A DNA stretch of 64,000 nt from NCBI GenBank assembly GCA_023248495.1, contig JAHFEK010000004.1:17044-81043 (forward strand), in the 5' to 3' direction. Origin of the DNA: Nitrospinales bacterium. GTDB taxonomy: Bacteria; Nitrospinota_A; UBA7883; JACRGQ01. Made by a program: the position numbers and the translations under genes. The notes below the pieces were generated by a model. That model saw nothing but the letters and a program-made list of their open reading frames with translations, did no database searches and had not been told where the DNA came from. This document shows positions 46,507 through 55,217 of this stretch, in pieces (the stretch's first letter is position 1; each line of letters begins with the position of its first letter).

Positions 46507-48320
46507 GCGGGCTTGCCGGTTACATCGGCCCCCGCAACGCGCAAGACATATTGCTGGATGCAATCACCCGGCTGGAATACCGGGGCTACGACAGCAGCGG
46601 CATCGCGCTCATCAGCGGCGGAAAACTTTCAATAAAGCGAACGCTGGGACGCCCGGCGGGACTGACCGAAAAACTCCGCTCGAAACCGTTGCCGGGCCAC
46701 GTGGGAATCGCCCACACCCGTTGGGCCTCGCACGGCAAACCTTCCATAAAAAACGCGCACCCGCAGGTGGTGGGTGACACGGCGGTGGTGCACAATGGCA
46801 TCATAGAAAACGCGTTGGCGCTGCGCGGCCAGCTCAAAAAACAGGGGGTGCGCTTCCGCAGCGAAACCGATACCGAAATCCTCCCCCATCTTATCAACCT
46901 GCATTGGCGGGGAGACCTGCTGGATTCCGTACTGGCGGTTCTGAAACTGCTGGAGGGGGGGCTTACCTTTTGCGCCGTTTCGGCGCGCTCCCCGGATCAA
47001 CTGGTGGTGGTCCGCAAAGGGAATCCGATGGTGATCGGCCTGGGAGAAGGGGAATACCTTGCAGCCTCCGATGCCACAGCCATCGCGCCGTATACCGATA
47101 CAATGGTTTTTTTGCGGGATGGCGAGGTAGCGTTGCTCACCCCCGAAGGAGCACAACTGCTCGATTTTCAGGGACGGCAGGTGGAGCAACGGCCCCAGAA
47201 GATTTCATGGAATCCGGTCATGGCGGAGAAACGGGGCTATCGCAATTTCCTGCTAAAAGAAATCGTTGAATCCCCCCGCGCGGTGCGTGAGACCATCGCC
47301 GGCTGTTTCAAGGGAAAGGCGGAACGGTACGCGCCGGAGGCCTTTTCCTTCCCTTGCGGCGCGGGAAAAGAGATCAAAAAGGTGGTCTTCTGCGGCGGGG
47401 GGGCCTCGTATGTGGCGGCCATGCTGGGACAGAGGTTGTGCGAAACGGTGGCAGGCGTTCCCGCGGCGCGCGTGATTTCATCCGAATACCGCTTCGATGC
47501 GACAGTGATCGAGAAAAACACGCTCTTTGCGGCGATATCGCAGTCCGGCGAAACGCACGACACCATAGAAAGCTCGAAGGCGGCCAAAGAAAAGGGAGCG
47601 CGCCTTCTTGCCATTACCAATAACGGCGACAGCGCCCTTGCCCGCCTCGCGGACGATCTGTTCGTCACCCGGGCCGGGCCGGAGATATCCATCGCCTCCA
47701 GCAAGACTTTTTCAGCCAACGTCGCGGCAACCGCCCTCCTGGCCTTGCACCTGGCGCGGGCCAAGGGCGCCTTTTCGGTGGAAGAACAACGAACCTTGAT
47801 CGACGCCTTGGCGAAGCTGCCCGAACAGATGGAAGTGATGGTCACCTACGAAACGCTGATACGGCGGCTGGCGGAAAAATTTTCACACCATAAGAGCTTT
47901 TATTTTGTGGGACGGGGACTGAACTACCCGGTCTCCCTCTATTGCGGACTTAAAATGAAAGAAGTCGCCGGCATCCACGCCGAAGGACTGGTCGGAGGGG
48001 AGATGAAGCACGGCCCGATAAGTTTGGTGGAGAAAAATACGCCTATCTTCTATTTCGGCAACCTCCACCTGCTGCTGCAAGAAGCGCTAAACGACATGGA
48101 TGAGCTGCGGGCGCGCGGCGCGCGGTTGATCGCCACGGGTTTCGCGGGCAGCGGCATGGACTCGCATTGCGACGACTTTATCGCGCTGCCCGCCGCACCC
48201 GACATCTTGGCGCCATTACTAGCGATTGTTCCGGCCCAGCTTTTCATCTATTATGTTGCCTTATACAATAATAAAGATGTGGACAGACCACGGAATGTGG
48301 CAAAAAGCGTTACCGTGTAA
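46503..48320 (+). CDS. GlmS-family aminotransferase paralogue 1 with N-terminal Ser in place of catalytic Cys
   Basis: [62 protein letters not shown]; two SIS domains; C-terminal [12 protein letters not shown]. Confidence 0.93.
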   Translation: [605 protein letters not shown]

Positions 48321-48334
48321 ATGGAGATGTTTAA

Positions 48335-49543
48335 ATGAAGGCACTTATCCTCGCCGCGGGCGGCGGGAACAACATGGCCCCGTTCTCTTCCACCCGCCCC
48401 AAATCCATGCTGCATGTGGCCGGACGTCCCATCCTTTACCGGTCGCTGCAAATGCTCAAGGAATCGGGATTCAACGACGTTATCTGCGTGATGGGTCCGC
48501 TGGGCAAATCGATCACCGACTACTTCGGTTCCGGCCAGAATATCGGTATGGGCATAAGTTATGTACAACAGAAAAAACAGGCGGGCATCGGCGACGCGAT
48601 CCTCGCCGCTAAGGGAAAATTCACCCCGGGCGAACACTTCCTGCTCGTCTATGCGGACGTAGTTACCGACGACAATATCGTGCGCAACGCCCTCCAGATA
48701 TTCGGTTTGGGCGGAAAACCGACCGCCGCGATCTGTCTCCCCGCGGAATCCGGTTCGTTCGGCAACGTGTATCTGGACAACACCATGAATATCACCAAAA
48801 TCGTGGAAAAGCCCCAGGACAAGAATTTGGGCAATTACGTGCTGGCGGGGATTTACGTGCTCCCGTACACCTTTTTCGGATTGCTGGAAAAAAACAGGGC
48901 CGATATGGCAAAAGCCTTGGCGGAACTGATCAAACGGGAAGGACTCAGGGCGGCCATGTGGGAAAAGAGCTGGATCGATATCGGCTATCCATGGGACATT
49001 TTGGCGGCCAATAAAATGGTAATGGATACATGGACCCACGCCCACGTGCACCACTCGGTGCAGATACGCGATGCCAAGATTAAAGGTCCGGTGATCATCG
49101 AAGAAGACGCCGAAATTCGTTCTGGCTCAATTATCGAAGGCCCCGCCTTCATAGGCCGCGGCACATACATCGGCAATAACGTGCTGGTGCGGAAATACTC
49201 GTCGCTCGGCCCCAAATGCGTTATCGGCTTTGGGGTGGAAATGAAAAACTGCGTGCTGACCGGCGGCGCGCGCGTGGGCCGTCTCTCCTTTATCGGCGAA
49301 AGCATTATCGGCGAAGGGGTCGATGTCGGTTCCGGCATCGTCACCATCAACAACAACATGGATGGCACCACCGTGAAAGTGCGGATAAACAAGAAAGCTA
49401 TTGATTCGAACATGGCCAAGCTCGGCGCGTTCGTGGGTGATCATTGCCGCTTGGGCGGTGGTCACACCATCTCCCCCGGCTCCATCATTGAGCCGGAAAC
49501 GGTGGTGCCCCACCACTTTACCTATCCAAAAAGAGGTAAATAG
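48335..49543 (+). CDS. Sugar-1-phosphate nucleotidyltransferase with left-handed beta-helix C-terminus (GlmU-like), atypical signature motif
   Basis: MKALILAAGGGNNMAPFSSTRPKSMLHVAGRPILY; hexapeptide repeats from about residue 235. Confidence 0.85.
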   Translation: MKALILAAGGGNNMAPFSSTRPKSMLHVAGRPILYRSLQMLKESGFNDVICVMGPLGKSITDYFGSGQNIGMGISYVQQKKQAGIGDAILAAKGKFTPGEHFLLVYADVVTDDNIVRNALQIFGLGGKPTAAICLPAESGSFGNVYLDNTMNITKIVEKPQDKNLGNYVLAGIYVLPYTFFGLLEKNRADMAKALAELIKREGLRAAMWEKSWIDIGYPWDILAANKMVMDTWTHAHVHHSVQIRDAKIKGPVIIEEDAEIRSGSIIEGPAFIGRGTYIGNNVLVRKYSSLGPKCVIGFGVEMKNCVLTGGARVGRLSFIGESIIGEGVDVGSGIVTINNNMDGTTVKVRINKKAIDSNMAKLGAFVGDHCRLGGGHTISPGSIIEPETVVPHHFTYPKRGK

Positions 49544-49545
49544 CC

Positions 49546-51366
49546 ATGTGCGGAATCAGCGGCATCGTCTCACATTCAAACATATCCCGCCGGTTGCTTG
49601 ACAGCATCCAGAACCTTGAATACCGGGGGTACGACTCCTGCGGAATGGCGGTGATCAATTCCCACGGCCCCATCGTCCGAAAAAATGTTGGGCACGTGGC
49701 CGAAGTGGCGGAGAAAGAGCTCTTCACCTCGCTCGACGGCCACGTGGGAATCGCCCACACCCGTTGGGCAACCCACGGCGGCGTCACGCCGGTAAATGCC
49801 CACCCGCATACCAGTTGCGACGGTTCCATCGCGGTGGTGCATAATGGCATCATCTCCAATTACGGCGAGCTTAGGGCAAAACTCATGAAGAAGGGACATC
49901 GTTTCGCCTCCGAAACCGACACGGAAGTGATCCCCCACCTCATTGAAGAATTCCGCAAGGGAGGCCTGCCGCTGGAGGCGGCGTTCGTGGCGGCCCTCAA
50001 GGAACTGGACGGATCGTTCGCCGTCGCGATGGTCTCCGCCGAAGAACCATGGTGCATCTTTTGCGGCAAACACGAAAGCCCGCTCATCATCGGGCTGGGG
50101 CGCAACGAAAACTACCTCGGATCGGACTTCAACGCCTTCATCGAATACACAAAAAACGCGGTGGTGATGGACGACGGCGAGTACGCCATCATTTCCAACG
50201 AAAGTTACTCCGTGAAACGGATGTCGAATGGCGAACCGGTGGGTAAGCAAGTGATGCCGATCGAGTGGGACGCCGAGATGAGCAAAAAAGGGGGGTTTCC
50301 CCACTACATGCTTAAGGAAATCCACGAGCAGCCCCAGACCGTCTTAAAGGCGCTCGCTATCGACGAAAAATCCATTATTAACCTCGCGCGGCGGCTCATC
50401 GAATCCCGCCGCTCGTTTTTGACCGGCGTGGGAACAACCTTTTATGTAGCCCAATTGGGACAATATTACCTCGCCAGTGAAGCGGGAATCAGCGCCCCAG
50501 CCATTAGCGCCGACGAATTTTTGGAGGGCGCCGCCTTCGGGCAGGAGGACTTCATCCTGGCCGTCTCGCAATCCGGTGAAACATACGATACGCTGCGCGT
50601 CCTGCGCGAGGCCAAACGGCGCAAGACCCGCACTGCGGCCATGGTGAATGTTATCGGCAGCACAATGGCGCGCCTCGTGGACGATGTGGTGATGCAAGGC
50701 TCCGGACCCGAGATTTGCGTCATCAGCACGAAAGCCGCGCTGGCGCAAATGATCATCCTCATCCGCACCGCCATCGAGGCGGGGGTGATCACCAAACGGA
50801 TAACCGCCGCGGAAAAAAAACAGAAAATCAAACAGCTCGAATCATTGCCGGAAATCATTTCCGGCTTCCTCAACGAACATTCCGGATTCGTGAACACTTT
50901 GGCGCAGCGCACGGCGCATCACCATAATTGGCTTTATCTGGGCCGTGGACGCTATTATCCCATCGCGCTTGAAGCGGCGCTCAAGGTGAAAGAAGTGGCG
51001 TATCTGCACACCGAGGGGATGCCGGCGGGATTCCTGAAACACGGCACCATCGCCCTGATCGACGACAACCTTAAATCGCTTGTCTTCCTCCCAAGCGAAA
51101 AGGAAGAAGAGCTCTATAAGATGACGATGAGTTCTATTGAAGAAATCAAGGCGCGAGGCGGTTCGGTGACCGCTTTCCACTCGTCCAAAACGCTCCAAAA
51201 ATCAAAACTGCTGGATGATCAACTGATGCTTCCGGTATCAGGCCCGCTCGTCGCCCCGTTGGTGAGCCTCGTGGCTTCCCAACTTTACTCATACTTCGCC
51301 GCCGTCACACTGGGCAAAAACGTGGATAAACCGCGCGCGTTGGCCAAATCGGTGACGGTGGCATAA
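49546..51366 (+). CDS. glmS: Glutamine-fructose-6-phosphate aminotransferase, paralogue 2 (intact catalytic Cys)
   Basis: [54 protein letters not shown], C-terminal [13 protein letters not shown]. Confidence 0.95.
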   Translation: [606 protein letters not shown]

Positions 51367-51369
51367 CCG

Positions 51370-53268
51370 GTGGCGGAAACAACCGTTGAACGGCTGCAGG
51401 GAACCGATGGCGTACGCCGTCCCGTGGCCCTCGCGGCCGAATTCGATGGCGGCCCCCTGGACGTTTTCCGCCATAACGGAGTAATGACCGAAGAATTCTT
51501 CGAGCTCTACTGCCACACCCACGTCGCCCGGATGATCGAAACCGGCATGATGGAGCCGGGAGATGAAGTCCTCGTCGGCTGGGACAGCCGCGACACCGAA
51601 GGCCGCTACACCGGCAAAGCGGTGGATGGCATCGCCAAAGCGGGAGGAGTGCCCGCGGTGCTCGGCATCATGCCCACGCCGGGAGTGGCAATCGCGCTGG
51701 TCTGCCGCTCCGCCGCGACGGCCATCATGATTACCGCCTCGCACAATCCACGCGACCAGAACGGCATAAAAATATTTAACGCCCCCGGCGCGGCAAAACC
51801 CCTGACGGCGGAAGATGACCTCCTCTCGGCCGCCATCGAAGCCGCTGACTATGAAGCCGTGCGCCGGGCTCCAAAAAAATATCCGACTGTCGACCTTGCC
51901 AAATGGGGGAGACGGCAATTCGCCGATTTCCATATGGATCCGCGCAACACATGGATAGGCATGGGAGAGGGCCTCTTCTCCGAAACCAGTATCGTGGTGG
52001 ATGCCGCGCACGGCGCAATGGCTGGGATGGGAGCAATGGCCCTGTCACAGCTTGGCTTTGGGCAAGTTGCGGAAGTGGCGGGCGAACAAAACGGCGACAT
52101 CAACCGCGATTCCGGGGTGGCCTATCTGGAAGGCATCCGCAGCATCAGCGCCGCGCATTTTGCCGAAGACACCGGCATCGCCCGGCACAAGCTGGTTAAA
52201 AAGATGTTCGAAACCGGACGCGCGCTGGCCGCCGAAACCGGTTCATTCAAACGGTTGATGGGAGTCGTCTTCGATGGCGACGGCGACCGTTTCTTTCTCG
52301 TTTGGTACGATTTCCCCGAAGACGCACTACACATCCTCTCCGGCGACGAATGCTCCGCCATACAAGCCGCGTGGCTTATGGCGTCCGCGCCGGATGAATA
52401 CCGCGGCAAGACGTTTGCCTATACGGTGGAAAGCGATATCAACGTCGCGCGCCATATTGCCAAGCTGGGTCTGACGCCGGAAGTGATGGCGGTGGGAGAC
52501 AAGTGGATATTGCACCGCGCCAACAGCGCGCCCGGCAGCTTCGCGTTGGGGGCGGAAGAAACCGGCCATAGCATTCACGCCGGTGTGGTGCCGTTGGCAA
52601 CCTGCGGGGCGGAAACAAAAGTTTTCGCCGGTAACGGACTTAAGGGGGCTATTAACACCTTGGTAGCGGCCCACCGGCTCGCCGGCGGCGACAACGCAAG
52701 ATTGGCGGCTCTGCTTAAAAAACCGTTTGAACCCGGCTTCAAGCAAACCGGTTACAGCTACTACATCGACAAGAAGCTATTCCGGCGCGGCAGTGAAGTG
52801 TGGAAAGGCCTGGTGGATATTTTCAATAGCGCGATTTTGAATGAAAATGCGAATGACATCACCGCGGAACCTCTGCTGATCGCCGACGAACCGGACATGC
52901 TTTTTTTAAAGCTGGTGAAGGCCGGCGAAGGACATACCGCTTCCATTTTCGTCCGCAATAGCGGTACCGAGGACAAAATAAGCGTTAACGCGCGCGGCCC
53001 ACACACATTGCGGCCATTACTGCAAAAAATCATTGATGCGGCGCTGGGGTACCTCATGAACAAAATGAAAAATAAGGGACATCGGATGGCCGCCGCCGAA
53101 CGGATGATTCTGGAGCAACTATTCCACGGCGAACAGCCAAAAAAAGAATTTTATTCAGGCGTCGACTTCGACCGCTTGATCTACGAAATGGAGATAAAGC
53201 AAAAACTGGTAAAATCAGGCGCGGCGGGCCTTGCGCTCACGCAGCTGGGGAGGGCATGTGTCGACTGA
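51370..53268 (+). CDS. Phosphoglucomutase/phosphomannomutase/GlmM superfamily protein with C-terminal extension
   Basis: GTDGVRRP, MITASHNPRDQNGIKIFN, VFDGDGDRFFLV, GAEETGHS, SIFVRNSGTEDKISV; GTG start. Confidence 0.9.
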   Translation: MAETTVERLQGTDGVRRPVALAAEFDGGPLDVFRHNGVMTEEFFELYCHTHVARMIETGMMEPGDEVLVGWDSRDTEGRYTGKAVDGIAKAGGVPAVLGIMPTPGVAIALVCRSAATAIMITASHNPRDQNGIKIFNAPGAAKPLTAEDDLLSAAIEAADYEAVRRAPKKYPTVDLAKWGRRQFADFHMDPRNTWIGMGEGLFSETSIVVDAAHGAMAGMGAMALSQLGFGQVAEVAGEQNGDINRDSGVAYLEGIRSISAAHFAEDTGIARHKLVKKMFETGRALAAETGSFKRLMGVVFDGDGDRFFLVWYDFPEDALHILSGDECSAIQAAWLMASAPDEYRGKTFAYTVESDINVARHIAKLGLTPEVMAVGDKWILHRANSAPGSFALGAEETGHSIHAGVVPLATCGAETKVFAGNGLKGAINTLVAAHRLAGGDNARLAALLKKPFEPGFKQTGYSYYIDKKLFRRGSEVWKGLVDIFNSAILNENANDITAEPLLIADEPDMLFLKLVKAGEGHTASIFVRNSGTEDKISVNARGPHTLRPLLQKIIDAALGYLMNKMKNKGHRMAAAERMILEQLFHGEQPKKEFYSGVDFDRLIYEMEIKQKLVKSGAAGLALTQLGRACVD

Positions 53269-54034
53269 ATTCAACCTGGGGGATTTTTTTCCCGAACTGG
53301 GCGGCTTCGCCCATAAAGGCATTTTTGACGGGATTGGCCGCCCGTGGGACGTGCTGGCAAACATACACGGTTACATCTTCACCCACTTTCCCGCCACTGG
53401 CGGCGCGGCGTTGCCAGCGGGGATGGAGCGGAACGGCGACGCCCTTTTCTGTGCCGGGGAAACGACGTTGAAACAAGACCTTGATTACCGTCCGCTCCAC
53501 ATTTTCATCGGCGCGGGAACAAAAATCGAGCCAGCCGCCTACATCAAAGGCCCCGCGCTTATCGGCCGTAAATGCGAAATCCGTCAGGGGGCATATCTGC
53601 GCGGCGACCTGATAACGGGCGATCACTGCACGCTGGGGCACACCACCGAAATTAAGAACTCCATCCTTATGAACCACACCGAGGCGGGACACTTTAATTA
53701 TATCGGCGACTCTGTTCTTGGCTCGTACGTCAACCTCGGCGCGGGAACGAAAATCGCCAACCTGAAGTTCCGCTCGCCGGAAGCGAAGAAGGAAGCATCC
53801 TTCCCCGAAATAACGTTTGTGCTGAATGGCAAAACGGTGCGCACCGGCATCGCCAAGTTCGGCGCCGTCATCGGCGACCACTGCGAGTTGGGATGCAACT
53901 CGGTCACCTCCCCCGCCGCCCTGCTGGAAGAGCAGTGCTGGGTTTACCCCAACACCGCGCTTCCCTCCGGCTATTATCCAAAGAAAAGCTTTATCCGCCC
54001 CAAAAACCTCAAACCGGAAATCGGCAAGCGGTAA
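53258..54034 (+). CDS. Left-handed beta-helix acyltransferase-like protein (GlmU C-domain-like)
   Basis: GTG 53258 overlaps the upstream stop. IGAGTKIEPAAYIKGPALIGRKCEIRQGAYLRGDLITGDHCTLGHTTEIKNSI hexapeptide repeats. Confidence 0.85.
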   Translation: MSTEFNLGDFFPELGGFAHKGIFDGIGRPWDVLANIHGYIFTHFPATGGAALPAGMERNGDALFCAGETTLKQDLDYRPLHIFIGAGTKIEPAAYIKGPALIGRKCEIRQGAYLRGDLITGDHCTLGHTTEIKNSILMNHTEAGHFNYIGDSVLGSYVNLGAGTKIANLKFRSPEAKKEASFPEITFVLNGKTVRTGIAKFGAVIGDHCELGCNSVTSPAALLEEQCWVYPNTALPSGYYPKKSFIRPKNLKPEIGKR

Positions 54035-54070
54035 TAAACAGAGCTGGCGCGGCGGCAGCCACAACCGGCG

Positions 54071-55180
54071 CTACTGTTTTTTCGGAGTTTCCTGTTCCAA
54101 ATAAACCGTGCGGCTGGGGAAAGCCGGCGAAAGCCCAATATCAGCCAGTTTGCGCATCATTGCCAAGTTGATTTCCTGCTTGACCCCCATGAAACGCGCG
54201 AAATCGCCGGTCTTGACAAAATAATTGACTAGAATATTGAGGGAAGACTCGCCGAACGCCGAAAAAAAGACCTGCCGGTTTTCCTCCGCCACCATCGGGT
54301 GAGCCGCGAGAATGGCGCGAAGTTCCTCCACCGCCGTTTCAATCCTGGCGGCGGCCTTGTATTCCAGCCCCAACACAAAGTTCACACGCCGCATGTTCAC
54401 ATGAGTGTCGGCGATGCGGGTGAGATTTTCAATATTCATGGAAGCAATTTTTTCGTTCGGCACCACCATCAGGGTTTTATCCAAGGTGCGGATCCGGGTG
54501 GAGCGGAACCCGATCTCCTCCACCACTCCCGTAAAATCGCCCGCCTTTATCGTCTCGCCGATGCGGAACGGTTTGTCGATCATCACCATCACACTGCCAA
54601 AAAAATTGGCCAGCGTGTCCTTGGCCGCCAGCGCCACAGCCACGCCGCCGATGCCGAGGGACGCCACCAGCGCGCTCACGGAATAACCGAGCGTTTGCGC
54701 GGTAATGACGAAAACGGTAATGCCAATCAAAGCCTTGAGACCGATGCTCATCAGCGGGATGAGGTGCATATCCATCCAGTAGTCGGGATTGGCGGCGTTT
54801 TTCTTCAGTTCACCTTCAAGAATGCGAACGTATTTGAGCGCCAGCGCGGTGAAGATGCCGATGATGAGCAATTTCGCCAGCAGATCGATGCCGTTATGCA
54901 AGTAAAACGGCTCGGTGGGAAGCGGCAGTATCCGCAGGGCGGACCAAATACCGAAAACGAGAATAAGCTGCGATACCTGCGGTTTAGAGACGTCTATTAC
55001 GAGGTCGTCCCACTCCACCGTCGTCCGTTTGGCTAAATGCGCGAAGAAATCCATGATCTTGCGGGCTATGAACGCGCGCACAACGAGGGTGCCGAGAATG
55101 ATGCCGGCCGAACGGATGATGAGCGCGCCGGAAATGCCCGCTATTTGGTACTGATCAAGCTGCCGCCATAATTCCATCAT
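54071..55180 (-). CDS. MscS-family mechanosensitive channel
   Basis: SALVASLGIGGVAVALAAKDTLANFFGSVMVMIDKPFRIGETIKAGDFTGVVEEIGFRSTRIRTLDKTLMVVPN. Confidence 0.95.
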   Translation of the reverse strand: MMELWRQLDQYQIAGISGALIIRSAGIILGTLVVRAFIARKIMDFFAHLAKRTTVEWDDLVIDVSKPQVSQLILVFGIWSALRILPLPTEPFYLHNGIDLLAKLLIIGIFTALALKYVRILEGELKKNAANPDYWMDMHLIPLMSIGLKALIGITVFVITAQTLGYSVSALVASLGIGGVAVALAAKDTLANFFGSVMVMIDKPFRIGETIKAGDFTGVVEEIGFRSTRIRTLDKTLMVVPNEKIASMNIENLTRIADTHVNMRRVNFVLGLEYKAAARIETAVEELRAILAAHPMVAEENRQVFFSAFGESSLNILVNYFVKTGDFARFMGVKQEINLAMMRKLADIGLSPAFPSRTVYLEQETPKKQ

Positions 55181-55217
55181 AAGGGGTTCCCGTATTGATC
55201 CGCCGTTGGCCCGGCGC

